A stretch of DNA of 64,000 bases from Phanerochaete sordida. Its lineage: Eukaryota > Basidiomycota > Agaricomycetes > Polyporales > Phanerochaetaceae. The notes beneath the pieces were generated by a model. That model saw nothing but the letters and a program-made list of their open reading frames with translations. It was not told the DNA's origin and made no database searches. Below are positions 33,374-44,832 of this stretch, piece by piece. The stretch's first letter is position 1; each line of letters begins with the position of its first letter. The translations under genes were made by a program, and so were the position numbers. Where the stretch lies: contig BPQB01000010.1 of assembly GCA_019973155.2 (NCBI GenBank), positions 434,001 through 498,000 of the forward strand, written 5' to 3'.

Positions 33374-34255
33374 ATCTTCGCTGTTTGTAGGATATATGGA
33401 CGAAGATATCAGTAGAATGAGGATGGGCGTTTGTGCTCGTTCCTCTCGTCGTCTTTTTATATCCCTCACAGCCGTTTCCTCTGCTATATCGATCTAACAA
33501 GCGTATACCGTCACCCTTAGCTGACAGTCCATGCCTGTACACCGATCGGTCGCAGAACCTCGTCCGTTCGGGTCGCTTATTCAGTCGCTCGGGGCGCATC
33601 GAACCTGAAAGAACCTTGGTAAGCCAAAGAAAGCTCACAGGCTGGCGAACTTCGCCGAAAAATGCCTTACTCTGTATGCACTCACTGCTTTCCAACGACG
33701 CTCAGAGACGTATATCCCGGTCGGCCGGGATATGTAACGGTGCATGGGTGCTTGGCTCCCGCAATCTGTCAGGTACAGGGTCAGCTCCAGAATATACAGC
33801 AAATTCTTTGAGAAGCTTCCTACTCGTGATGCATGGGTATCAGAGCGATGACATCTCGTACAACCGCCGCCTTACGAAGTTGAGCTATCTCCAAGCGGCG
33901 TGGGAACCTAATTCCAAATACGAGAGCGCTGGACGTTGTGGCGTCCCAAGTCGCAGAATTGTTGCTCTAGTTACATCTTTTAACCTCTTTCCCGGTTTAT
34001 CGGAAGCCAAGGTATCTTGCTACAGAAGGATAATAGTTGCGGTGAATATTGATGAACGTCTTCCGTGAAACCGTGGCGGTAATTCTTACCGATAACATAG
34101 CGGCGGACTCCGGGATGCAGTTTCACAGCTGATGAAGATTGGAGTGCCATACGTTCTATTCTCGGGAAGACACCAAATACATCCATAAGGTCCGTTTATC
34201 CCGTATTACGTCGCATTCTAGTCCATCACCCTCCGCAGATATTTGAGGACCGATC
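33374..34255. other. Intergenic region
   Basis: 882 bp. A 211-codon plus-strand frame runs through it, but its composition is not protein-like, it has no domain, and no splice structure supports it. I see no gene. Confidence 0.5.
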
Positions 34256-35362
34256 TTAGACAGTGGTAGCCGTAGGAGCGCCAGCCGCAGTCTCGACAGA
34301 GGTTCCGGGAGCAGTGCTGACGCTAGCAGCTGCGTTAGGACTAGCGGGGCGCGGGGATGCCTGAGTCATGTTGGGCGCAGTAGCAGTGGCGAGGGTGGGA
34401 GCGGTAGCAGCCTTAGCAGCGACAACAGGGGCGGCGACAACACCAGCAGCGGTATCGCTGTACTTCCAGGACCGAAGACCGAACGCCTCGTACTCGACGT
34501 TGCGGATGCCGAAGACGAAGAAGAACAGGAAGAAGGGGCCGAGCAGGAGGTCGAGGATGCCATACCAGACCATCTCGGAGGTTGGAGAGATGACGTTGGC
34601 CCCCTCGGAGCAAGCCCAGGCGATCGGGTAGAGCATCGTCAGGAAGGCGATGATGCCGGTGCCGCGGATGTAGCCAGAGCGCATGCCGTCGCCAGCGTTG
34701 AAAGTCGTGTGGGGACCAAAGCCGAGGATCGCAGTCCTGAAGCGACGTCAGCTTGCATGATGATAGCACATTCATGCCACTTACCAGATGTAGAACAACG
34801 CGAAGAGGCCAAAGACGAAGTAACCCCACTTGTAGGACGAGCGAACGAGGGCGCCGACCAGACCACAGACGACAACGACCCAAGACCAGAAGGCGATTGT
34901 CAAGATCTCCGTAAGCGCAAGACCAGTCGCGGTCAAGACGAGGACCAGCAGCAGCGGGAAGTTGATGAACCACTGGATGTAGCGGACATACTAGAAGAGC
35001 TGTGAGCTACTCGTCGCAGACGATCAGGGACGCCTTACCCAGATCTGGCGGGTGCCAGTCGCGCGGAACTCGGTGGCGATAGGGGTAGCACCGAGGTCAG
35101 ATGCCATGGAGAAGTAGGCGATGGTGGACACGATGAGAATGATCAGGGCAATGTTGTGGAAGAAGCGAGTGCCCCGAGGGCGCTGCGAGCATAAGGTGAG
35201 TGCTTTGCAGGCGGCGGGCAGGTGGAAACATACCATATGAGACCAGCCAAACATACCCAACATGGAGACCGTCATGACGGCAAAGACGGCCCAGAGCCAG
35301 TCGGAGGCATGGTCTGTAATGTGGATTTCTGCGTTCGGTGGATTGACGTCTACGGCGCCCAT
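34256..35362 (-). CDS. Opsin-related heat-shock-type membrane protein (HSP30/YRO2 family), no retinal lysine
   Basis: Seven-span membrane protein of the microbial rhodopsin superfamily. Exons on the minus strand: 35234-35362, 35039-35182, 34785-34990 and 34256-34736, giving 319 aa. All seven helices are visible, with family landmarks RFFHNIALIILIVSTIAYF, TGTRQIWYVRYIQWFINFPLL and ILDLLLGPFFLFFF (helix G). In photoactive rhodopsins helix G has a Lys four residues after the Asp; here Asp222 is followed at that position by Gly226, so no retinal Schiff base can form. This is the diagnosis of the opsin-related (ORP) branch, where yeast Hsp30 and Yro2 are plasma-membrane stress proteins. The C-terminal 70 residues are an Ala/Thr/Pro-rich tail. 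Divergent with FEN1. Confidence 0.92.
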
Positions 35363-35646
35363 GTTGAGGTTCAGGGGGAGAGAATGTGGGGTAGCGATGT
35401 GTGTAGGATGTGGTTGGAAGACAAAAGATAGGTGAAGAGCATCCTGAGCGATCCCTCGTTCAAATACGAAGGAGGCTGGCAAGTTCGGTCTGGAATGTCG
35501 TCACTGCGGAAGACACGAACGTTGCCTTCCAAACGCGGACGAGGTGCGCGTTACCGTCACGGGTCACGCGAATAAAGTGCGACGCGCCTCGCTGCCCGCG
35601 TCTCCGCTCTCGAACTCGCACAGAAACCACCACCAGCCCGCGCAGC
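35363..35646. promoter_or_regulatory. Divergent promoter of opsin-related gene and FEN1
   Basis: 284 bp between start codons. A ttacgcgt-type candidate MCB element is not obvious; the reverse-strand word acgcgaa occurs near 35567. A stress gene and a replication gene share this short region. Confidence 0.35.
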
Positions 35647-37397
35647 ATGGGTATCAAGGGCCTCACCGCCATCATTGCCGAGCACGCCCCAAAGGCCATC
35701 AAGGTACACCCAGACTTCAGACGCATCCTCCCCCGCAGAAAGGTTGACTTCGCCCAGGAACATGAGATCAAGACCCTCTTCGGCCGCAAGGTCGCTATCG
35801 ACGCGTCCATGTCCATATATCAGTTCCTCATTGCTGTCAGACAAAAGGACGGAGAGCTGCTGACGAATGACGCGGGTGAGACGACTAGGTGCGTGGCAAA
35901 CTCTGGTATACTCTACGCGACACTCAACGGCGACGTCCAGTCATCTCATGGGCTTCTTCTACCGCACAATACGAATGGTCGACAACGGCATCAAGCCACT
36001 ATATGTGTTCGATGGAAAGCCTCCAGAGCTGAAGTCTGGGGTCGTACGTATCCATTCCATGTGTCACTATACTCCAACCAACCGTGTCGTAGCTCTCGAA
36101 GCGTTTTGAGCGGAGAGAGGAAGCCAAGGAAGGCGAAGAAGAAGCAAAAGAGACAGGTGCGCACACATTAGAATGCGTTCCGACCTAGGCCTTGAGTAAA
36201 ATCGCCAGGTACCGCGGAGGATGTGGACAGGTTCTCACGACGGCAAGTCAAGGTGACACGAGAACAGAACGAAGAATGCCGGAAGCTCCTGACATTGATG
36301 GGCATACCATGGGTCGTGGTGCGTTCTCTCGTGTCCCAATCCTTGGCTCATGAGCCCAGGTTGACTTTGTCTGCAGGCACCGTCAGAAGCTGAAGCACAA
36401 TGCGCCGAGCTCGCACGTGGTGGCAAAGTGAGTCCGTTGTGCGCATCTGTCTATCATGTTTGCTCACATACAAATTATTAGGTGTTTGGTGCCGGCTCGG
36501 AGGATATGGATACCCTTACTTTCAACTCACCCATCCTCCTGCGCCACCTCACCTTCTCCGAAGCCCGCAAAACTCCTATCAGCGAAATCAACCTTCAGAA
36601 AGTCCTTGAGGGCCTTGAGATGAACATGTCCCAGGTAGAGTCTCCGCTTGCCCGCTATTTCTCTCAAACTGACGCCGCATGCAGTTCATCGACCTCTGCA
36701 TCCTCCTCGGCTGCGACTACCTCGAGCCTATCAAGGGCATCGGCCCGAAGAGCGCGCTGAAGCTCATCCGCGAGCACGGGGATCTCGGCAAGATCGTCGA
36801 GCACCTGCGCGAGAAGTGCGTCTCAGCTTCCCATTTCTCAGCGCAGAAACTGACACAACAGTGCAGGCAAGCCGCGAAGGAAGACGGCGCAGACGACGGC
36901 AAGAAGAAGAAGGCTGGCGTGCAGGTGCCAGATGAGTGGCCATGGGAAGAGGCGAAGAAGCTCTTCGAGAAGCCGGACGTCACGCCTGCGAAAGACGTCG
37001 ACGCCGAATGGCGCGCACCTGACATCGACGGTCTCGTCGACTTCCTCGTGAAACAGAAGGGCTTCAAGTGCGTGTCCTTCGACGCGAAAGACTCTATAGA
37101 CTGACGTGTAACGAACAGCGAGGACCGTGTCCGCAAGGGCGCGGACAAGCTCTCGAAGGGCGTCGCTGCCAAGCAGCAGGGACGCCTCGACGGCTTCTTC
37201 AAGGCGCAGCCCAAGGCCGAGAAGGAGGAGGACCAGAAGCCTGCGAAGGGCAAGGGTAAGACAGATGCGAAGGGCACAAAACGGAAGGTACGGTGCTTCG
37301 CTGTGGACGTGTTCGTCGGTTGCTCACGCGCAACGGATGTCAGGGCGGCGACGACAAGGAAGCAGGGAGCAGTAAGAAGGCGAAGACGAAGAAGTAA
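35647..37397 (+). CDS. FEN1: Flap endonuclease 1
   Basis: Structure-specific 5' nuclease that removes flaps during Okazaki-fragment maturation and long-patch base-excision repair, in the nucleus with PCNA. Eleven exons: 35647-35703, 35758-35888, 35941-36043, 36093-36156, 36209-36318, 36377-36427, 36482-36634, 36685-36815, 36867-37067, 37119-37287 and 37344-37397, giving 407 aa. The N-terminal nuclease region starts [19 protein letters not shown] and contains [14 protein letters not shown] and [13 protein letters not shown]. The internal region has [19 protein letters not shown] and [10 protein letters not shown], and the helix-hairpin-helix follows at [20 protein letters not shown]. The PCNA-binding PIP box QGRLDGFF is near the C-terminus, followed by a Lys-rich tail. 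All metal-binding Asp/Glu motifs are intact. Confidence 0.97.
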
Positions 37398-39620
37398 GGC
37401 TTCGACTTTGCCTGTTACGGGAGGGTTACGTTCGTTGTATTTGATGTTTCATCTCATCGGTATCTGTACCAGTATCCCTCGCATCTACTTCAGCACAGTT
37501 GGCTTATAGGTTGGCGCTTCTGCAGACGGCTCACTCTGGAGGTACTTCCTCTCGTATCGAACGTGAGCACATGCCCGATGCTGGCGTAGGCTCGTCATGG
37601 CCAGTTGGTATCAAACTCGACGCAGTCGCTGGCGGTAGTTCCATTGTCTGCGCAAGAGGCAACCTCGCTCAGCATACACGCTCCTCCAAGATGTAGTATT
37701 GTGGGCTAAGCACCAACAGTCGCCAACAATGAAGCAACTCTCCTGCGAAATTCGGAGAGAGACTTTACGCCCTGAAATGCACCGACCGGCGGCAAACGTT
37801 GCAGTCAGCAGTCGAAGGCCGTGCAGGCACGCGCAGCTGTCTTTGAGGGGGTCTTACATATATCCAGAGCTAGGTCTCGACGACGCCCTCCAGAAGCAAC
37901 TCTCTCCAGACGCGATGGCGGGACGAACAAGCACCAGCGTCCCTTTCGAACGCAAATCACCATCATGGACATCTAATTCGTTCCGAATAGCGAGTTTGTG
38001 GACTTTACGACTGCTAAATTCCAGAAGCACCACGGACGCAAGACCGTCATCTTTGCTGCTGAACGATGAGGCGCTACACGTGATGCCTCCCCAAGACCTC
38101 CAAATCATCCTTCTGTGCGAGCTGCGCAGCATCAGAACCCACGAGTGGACCAAGCGGCCGTTCCACGATACTCGCGTCCTTACTAGAGTTGTCAAGGTAA
38201 GCGTTGCCTCAAACGGGATTGTGTAGAGCTCTAACATCGAGTGACGGATATAGCACTCGATTGCACGGCGCAAGCGTGCACAGGCTGGCCATGAGCCTCC
38301 TTTTTCGTCACCTTGAGGCCGGCCATGTCTATGCGCTAGCAAAGGCCCTTGCTACATTGCCCGTCAGCCAGGCTGAGACTTTCCACCACGACCTAACGTT
38401 TGACGAGCGTGACAGCTGTAGAGGGCCTCCAGAGCACCAGCCTGGACATTAGCAGTGCCACGGACTGCTCAAGCACGGCCTATTGAAGACCATCCAGCAC
38501 AAATACGACAAGGCCCGCCACAGCGGTCTAGGAATGGAGCGACATATCCTACACTGGATGATGTACACCCTCCTCCACAGCGTTTCGGATTGTTATGACC
38601 TGAGCAGGGCAACGCTTGTAGTCGAAGAGCTTCGGGACGATACAAGTGCGTTCATAAGACTACTGTAGTGAGCAGGCGATACTTCGCGCCAGAGGCGCGC
38701 TGCCTGGTGTGATTGGCTCAGAGACGACCGGAAGGGACTAGCCACGACGTGCTTGACATGGGAATTCCTGCGTTACGAATACCACAATGATGCGGTACGA
38801 TGGTGGCTAGTACCAGACTACGCTTAGGTGTCTTATCTATGTTGCGAAAACAACCTTCATGCGCGGCATTCGGGATGCGGCCCATAATGCGCACAGAAAG
38901 TAGATTGCAAGGTGCACGCCAATAAGAAGGCTACCATAGTACATTCAAACAGCGGCATGAAGGGACATAGACAGATGAATTTTTGATTTGTTGATATATT
39001 GAAGTCACTGGCGTTTGGGGAGAAAGGAAAAGGTTCGCTCGGATCTCGCGATGTCCTAAATTTCGACTCTTCAGCAATTCAACTGCTTGAACCCTTCGTG
39101 GCTGTACCTAGAAGGAGCGATGGGCATCATCAACATCGAGACGGGCGGCGAGCAGAAGGCCTGATATTTTGAGGAGGCGTGTGAAGATTTTGCTAGCCTG
39201 AGCCGGATGAACTGCCGCCGACCACATGCACCTTTCTTCACTTCTGCGTCAAGCTCGGGCTCACACCATCACGTCCTTCTTTCATCCATCTCATACATCA
39301 CATACCAACTTTGAAAGAGCCGGAGAAGTATACGCTGGGGAAATGCAACCTGCCCCGAGTCTCCGGTTGGCAGATAAGGCGGAAGCGAAGGCCTCTCGCA
39401 GGTTTCTTCTCAACCCCGTCCATGATGCATCATGCATCATATGGAACCATGATGCTATTCAAAATGGGCCGTGTACGCGAACATGTCGTCCACGGGCTCC
39501 ACACGGATGGCTTGAGTAAGGAATCGCTGCAACCCCGACTCTGCAACCCAAACGGAGCCAAGTACGTCTTATAACACTTACAGACCTACCACTTCTTATC
39601 TCCCCCATTACGCAGAAGCC
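37398..39620. other. Gene-poor region with possible coding relics
   Basis: 2.2 kb without a supported gene. On the plus strand, 37700-38240 and 38480-38668 have open frames with protein-like words (for example FVPNSEFVDFTTAKFQKHHG in a frame broken by stops near 37970). This may be the remains of a decayed gene. The last 400 bp carry pyrimidine-rich promoter-like sequence for the next gene. Confidence 0.4.
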
Positions 39621-40582
39621 ATGTCTTCCCTCGCATCCACCACTGGCGAAATCGACTTCGTCTACGACGGCCAGACCTTGAAGACCTGGTACAAGGTCTT
39701 CGGTGACCTGTCCTCGGGTGCCACCCCGCTCGTCGTGCTGCACGGCGGGCCGGGGCTCTCGCACAACTACCTCCTGCCACTCGCCGTGCTCGCCTCGCGG
39801 GGCATTCCCGTCATCTTCTACGACCAGATTGGTGGCGGTCAGTCCACGCACCTGCCAGACAAGCCCGCGGAGTTCTGGGCATTCCCGCTGTTCATCGCCG
39901 AACTCGAGAACGTGCTCGCGCACTTCCGCATCACCGCACGCTTCGATCTCGTCGGACACTCCTGGGGCGGGATGCTCGCGCAGGAGTACGCTGCGCAGCG
40001 GCAGCCCACCGGCCTCCGCCGCCTTGTCCTCACGGACTCGCTCCCGGCTTTGCCGCTCTGGGTGGTGTCGGTCAACAAGCTGCTCAAGCGCCTTCCGCAG
40101 AACATCCAGGATACGATTAAGAAGCACGAGGCGGATGGCACACTGGAGGACGAGGAATTCAAGGAGGCGAAGAACGTCTTCTACGCGCACTTCGTATGCA
40201 AGGTCAACCCGTTCCCGCAAGAGCTCCTCGACACATTCGAGCTTCTGGAGAAGGATCCGACAGTGAATATGACGATGTATGTACCATAGCTCTCTCAATG
40301 TGTCCCATGCGTTAAATTTACAGTAGGCAAGGACCGACCGAATTCACCATCACGGGTACTTTGAAGACGTGGGACATGATCGACCGACTGCACCTTATCT
40401 CTGCCCCAACCCTCGTTATCAACGGGGCGGACGACGAGGCATCAGACGAAGTCGTCGGTCCTCTCTTCCAGAAGATACCCCGCTCCAAATGGGTCCAATT
40501 TGCCAAGAGCTCTCACACGCCGTTCTACGAGGAAAAGGAGCGGTTCATGCAGATTGTGGGGGACTATCTGTGCGAGGAATAG
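39621..40582 (+). CDS. Proline iminopeptidase-like alpha/beta hydrolase (peptidase S33)
   Basis: Serine hydrolase of the S33 family; members remove N-terminal proline from peptides or hydrolyse small amides and esters. Two exons, 39621-40276 and 40327-40582, give 303 aa. Motifs are LHGGPGLSHNY (oxyanion region, about 40-50), DQIGGGQS (about 68-75), VGHSWGGMLAQEYA with nucleophile Ser114, NGADDEAS (acid region) and SSHTPFYEE with the catalytic His. No signal peptide, so it is probably cytosolic. The acceptor at 40326 (cagtag) is chosen over the earlier AG because only it keeps the frame into QGPTEFTITG. It is the first gene of the tailoring-enzyme-rich stretch, where a peptidase would fit peptide processing; that is inference. 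Confidence 0.92.
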
Positions 40583-41157
40583 GCTCAGCAGGCTTGTGGG
40601 GAGAGCCTTGGGCGTCGTTGACCTCTAGAGGCTCGATAATCGTTGTAATTTTGGTCCAGGACTCGAAACATAGAAGTGTTCCCTGCCTCTCATGATGTAT
40701 TTCAAACGGTTTGTACACGCGAATGCGAGCGCATGACACGGCGCAGGGCGTATTTCACGTCACTGCCTTGAATTTAACCGCTGTATACATAAGAATTACG
40801 GGCCTGGAGGGGTCATCAAGAAGTCTCCGCAGCCCTCTCAAATTCCAGCTTCAGTTCTAACGCCACAGCGGGGTCATTTTGCACTGATCCGGACGCCATG
40901 GCTCGGAAGGTACCAAAGGCCCGATAGTAGCCCCGACCAGGCTTGCATCTGACCGTCACCTGGACCGGATGCACCCCTATACTAAATCAGCGCTCAGCGC
41001 TCCGAGAGCCCTCGTTCAATCCACATGGTTCACAATTCTCCCATCGTACGCATCCGAGTCCTTCGTGCAACATTCTACCATAGCAGCATCTCGCCCGTGC
41101 CCTCTGAATTACCCTTAAAGCACCGCGGGCGAGCAAGCATCGATCTGAGCCTTTGCG
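40583..41157. other. Intergenic region
   Basis: 575 bp, no supported gene. Contains a repeated cagcgctc word near 40988-41000. Confidence 0.4.
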
Positions 41158-42201
41158 ATGCCGACGATGGTCCAGCGGTCTTCAGTTGACTTGGACAGTG
41201 TACCTCTCATTCCTGCCCAGGATGGGGGCCTACAGAGATCCCGCGACTTGGACGAGGAGCTCGCAACTGCAAAAGGTCAGCCTCACGTCGTACTGTGCAG
41301 GATGAACACTTACTGTTGACCACCAGGCAGCTCGCGCAGCCTTTGCGACAGCCTCTTCGCTTTCGCTTGTGTCGGCACTATATGCACCTCTCTCCTGTCA
41401 ATCGTCCTGTTCAGCATTGGAATCAGCCAGCAACCCCCGGTCGCCAGCCCTTTCGCGCAGTACGAGGGTCAAGCGTTGCGCCGTCCCAACGCCTACGCCA
41501 ATCTAGAGGCTGCATTTGGAGCCGGTGACCTATTTGCTGACGACTATGCGCCCTTCACCAATTTCCCCGATGCTGTGTTCCAGTTCAAGGCCTCTGATCG
41601 CTCGAGGAGAATGTGGGAGGACGACAGGGCGCACATGACGCCTGCTGGCTCTGTGTACCCAGACGACCGCCATATCGTCGCGAATCAAACTGTACGATAC
41701 CACTTCTATCGAGCGGCTCTACTCTAACCCTCTATAGGTCTCCACGTTGGTGCAGTTTCGTTTCAAGGACTACGGCATGCAGCGCTGTTTCCTCAACGCT
41801 TCGGTCCCCCTTCTCATCGAGAAATTTGACCCTGCTATAACTCTCGCTGAACCGAGCGTTCTGGACGTATGGGAGCTCGACACGGACATGCCTATCGCTC
41901 GCTACGTTCGCGGTTCACGCGACTTCGCGCCGCGCCGGCGAAGGCTGTTTACTACACTCCTGGTGCGCGCGAACGGTCAGGATGTCTCTGGGGAATTTGT
42001 ATGCAAGTCAAACGAGCTCCTGACTTTGGAGCTGGCCTGCTCCCCCTCGGTGCCCTCGTGCCACGTCGACTTCTGGCAGGACCGACGGATCGAGCCTGCG
42101 GGCGGTGCGTTCTCAGCGCTCAGCTGCTATATTGTCGCTCCTGCTGATTCTTCGCTCCCATGTCAGGCATCTTCCTTACACAGCTATCCAGTGTTGTATG
42201 A
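41158..42201 (+). CDS. Type II membrane protein, But2-like basidiomycete family
   Basis: Exons: 41158-41275, 41327-41691, 41738-42104 and 42167-42201, giving 294 aa. A polar cytoplasmic N-terminus of about 45 residues precedes one membrane span (CVGTICTSLLSIVLFSIGI). The rest should be extracellular or lumenal: FRFKDYGMQRCFLNASVP, LDVWELDT, RRRRLFTTLLVRAN, CKSNELLTLELAC and SCHVDFWQD. From memory this matches a basidiomycete family often labelled ubiquitin 3 binding protein But2-like; the function is unknown. Four Cys in the ectodomain could pair. The gene precedes the UstYa genes and ends about 400 bp from the convergent UstYa gene. Confidence 0.75.
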
Positions 42202-42603
42202 TTTTTTGCTTGCGGAGAAGCTGATGATGATGTGAGTATCGTTGTACCACAATTGTACGATCTGTCATTCTCAAGGAAGGGGAAGCTGTCCGGATGTCAT
42301 ACGGCCTTCTTATGGCTTCGGCGGTATGTTGCACATGCTTGCAGTCGTATCGCATAGGCACAAAACATGTGCCGGTGTATTAAGTGAGGCCATTATGAAG
42401 AGTGTACAGGCTTCTGTGTGCACTGTCATTGCTGCCGTGACGTCCCCAGCGCATTCCCAATCGTTGCACTGTTTCCTGTATGCCTTGAAACGATTTTGCC
42501 TAGCTTCAAGCCGAGGCGAAATATATAAAATTGCATACATATCTGAGCCATGTACGTGTGATACACTTCGAGATTTATACGAGGACGCAAGCTAGCCGTG
42601 ATA
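42202..42603. other. Convergent intergenic region
   Basis: 402 bp between convergent stops of the But2-like and first UstYa-like genes. No gene seen; it should hold the two 3' UTRs. Confidence 0.45.
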
Positions 42604-43311
42604 CTAGCTCGAGGTAAGTCGCGCATACTCACGATAATTCTGCTCCGCGGCTTCGTACACCACCGTCCAGTCAGCGCAAGTGTGTCCGACATCCGACACA
42701 GTGCGACCGCCGCCCTCGATAGCTCTGATAGGCTCTAGCCGCGTGTCCGCCCTGCAAAGGACCATCTGCCGGAGATAGTTCATACAGTGGTGCGACATCT
42801 GCTCGTCGTAGAGCTCGTCAGCGTACACGGCCTCGATGCTCGTGCGGATGATGTTCAGGCAGCGGAGCTGGTGGAAGAGCGATACCGTGAACGGACGCTG
42901 CTCGGGGCCGAGGTGCACGACGGCGCCACCGCTGGGCAGCGTCGAGTTCCACTCTAGGGCGCCGCGCGAATTTCCTATGGTATAGTGCACCGTGCTTTCA
43001 AAGACGAGCTCGACGGGGGGAAGAGGGCCAATCTCCCACGAACGAGGGTAGTCTCTCCCTCGGTATGCTACATGTGCATCAGCCCTTGGTGCTCTGTACG
43101 AGTGGATATATGGCGTACTATATGTCTCTCGAGGAGCGACTTTGCCTGACAATGTCTGAGGCCCCAAGGCCGCCAAGAGTGCTGTAGCTAGCAGGACTAC
43201 GAAGGTAAAAAGGGACAAGATCACTGCTATACCCCATGTATTGTCAGTGTCGCTTGAACGATAGCACTGCGCTGTGAACTCACCAGTGGGCATGACTGTT
43301 AGCGGACGCAT
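42604..43311 (-). CDS. UstYa-family (DUF3328) protein with degenerate metal motifs
   Basis: UstYa-type proteins oxidise or cyclise precursors in fungal peptide and related pathways. Exons on the minus strand 43284-43311 and 42604-43223 give 215 aa. A membrane anchor (ILSLFTFVVLLATALLAALG, about 10-30) precedes the lumenal domain. The family has two HxxHC motifs. Here the first reads HQLRC (127-131, second His replaced by Arg) and the second MSHHC (about 152-156, first His missing), followed by MNYLRQMVLC. The 60-nt intron (43224-43283) is a multiple of three without stops, so retaining it would insert 20 residues before the membrane anchor. The C-terminus (HTCADWTVVYEAAEQNY) fits the family. 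It diverges from an intact paralogue at 44191. Confidence 0.85.
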   Translation of the reverse strand: MRPLTVMPTGEFTAQCYRSSDTDNTWGIAVILSLFTFVVLLATALLAALGPQTLSGKVAPRETYSTPYIHSYRAPRADAHVAYRGRDYPRSWEIGPLPPVELVFESTVHYTIGNSRGALEWNSTLPSGGAVVHLGPEQRPFTVSLFHQLRCLNIIRTSIEAVYADELYDEQMSHHCMNYLRQMVLCRADTRLEPIRAIEGGGRTVSDVGHTCADWTVVYEAAEQNYREYARLTSS

Positions 43312-44190
43312 TGGAATGTGAGGGGGAAGGCACTTGCGGGGGCAGTCTAGCTTAGCGTTGGGTGGGCGAGTACAGGAGCAACGTGATTCCTCTTCGGTAT
43401 CGTGCGACCAGCACCAAATCCATCATGGGCACCTTGACGCCACCGCGGCTGCACAGCGAGATGAGCTGTGCCAGGATACAGTCTACACGATTGCACCTCT
43501 CAATTAGAACAAGATTATACCCGCAACGAGCTCGGCTCTTACCGCGGTAGCACTTGCGCCAGAAGTCCGACTTCGCACGGATCCCACTCTTTCTCGTTCT
43601 GCAAGAAATGATCTTTTATGGCGTGACCACGCGGCCTGTCAGCTTCTCTTCCCTTGGGATCGCGCACTGCGCGAAGAGAGCCTCGCGCACATCTTGATTT
43701 TGTCCGGGTATGAGATAGATTCTAGAGACAGAATGGCAGACGGAAGGCAGAAAGGGCGAAGTTTTGTCATCGACAGAGCCTCGACCGGAGCCCTGCGCTC
43801 AGCGCCCACACGTACACATTTGAAATTGAGCGCCACAGAAGCTGCCCCATCCATACGCGGCGAACGGAAGCCTCCACCTGGAACCCCACAGCGAGAAAAA
43901 TCACGTCTGGCCTCGAGGCCTCACATGCACATCGTGTTCATCTCGGGTCCTCGCAAGCTCTGACTGCATGTTTAGAACAGGTTTTTCTCGGAGTCCAGAC
44001 CCTGGCCTAACAAAGTAGTGGCCCAATGTGCCCACTGGTCCCGGGGGATCTGCTTCTCATGCGGTGCTCAGCGCTCAGCAGACGAGAGGTTTAATTTACA
44101 CAGAGCCGGCCAGTGGTTAGTCACTAATGCTACCTGCGCAAACGCAGGCAACTTCGCCCCCGTGCACCTATCCACTGCTCAGCCGCGGCC
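43312..44190. promoter_or_regulatory. Region between the two divergent UstYa-like genes
   Basis: 879 bp separating divergent starts; it should contain both promoters. Short open frames occur but none shows a signal peptide or core-peptide repeats. No regulator site is identified. Confidence 0.4.
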
Positions 44191-44832
44191 ATGCAGAGCA
44201 AACTCGTCCTCTCGATGGTTTTCCTAACGCTGAGCCTACTGAACCTTGCGTACGTAGTAAGACGCGTTCGCAATCCATACACCGCTGCGTCGGCGGCTCC
44301 GTCATACGGTGTGTATGCCCCGCCCGCTCTAGCCCTCTAGTACTCTGACTTCTGCTCTCTCGCAGCATACCGGGGGCATGATTTTCCTGAGGTGTTCCCC
44401 GTGGATGACCTCAATGCCGGGCACCCGGTGTACCTGCACGCGGAAGACAGCGTACACTATCCGCTGCGCGGCACAGCGTCGGACCTGCAATGGCTCGCAC
44501 TGACGTCCGCGGGTGCGGGCTACGTGCGGCTCGGGCCCAGCGATCGGCAGTTCGTGCTCACGATGTTCCACGAGATGCACTGCCTGCGCATTCTCAACCT
44601 CGCGTTCCGCCGTCAAACGAGACTTGAGCACGTCGAGCACTGCCTCAACTACATCCGACACGGTGCGCTCTGCGCGCCCGACCTGACGCTCGAGCCAGGC
44701 GACTTCGAGGACTCGGAGAGGGGTGGAGGATATACAGCAGGCACACACATGTGCAAGGACTGGGGCGCAGTGTATGCAGGATCTAACGCGAACTTCCGAA
44801 CCTGGAATGCATCTACCACTGTGGCACATTAG
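44191..44832 (+). CDS. UstYa-family (DUF3328) oxidase-like protein, intact HxxHC motifs
   Basis: Exons 44191-44308 and 44366-44832 give 194 aa. An N-terminal membrane anchor (LVLSMVFLTLSLLNLAYVV) precedes the lumenal domain, which carries both family motifs intact: HEMHC (108-112) and HVEHC (128-132) followed by LNYIRHGALC. The end is HMCKDWGAVYAGSNANF, as expected for the family. In known systems these proteins act in the secretory pathway, often in pairs, on ribosomally made or small peptide substrates; ustiloxin UstYa/UstYb and cyclochlorotine genes are the named precedents. The paired, divergent, degenerate paralogue (42604-43311) and the small secreted peptide gene 440 bp downstream make a peptide substrate plausible, but this is inference. 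Confidence 0.88.

Noticed and set aside
33433..34068. 211-codon plus-strand open frame
   Set aside because: No domain, no signal, no splice structure and non-protein-like composition; lower-GC intergenic sequence.
39459..40298. 279-codon minus-strand frame
   Set aside because: Antisense of the S33 hydrolase, which has all catalytic motifs on the plus strand.
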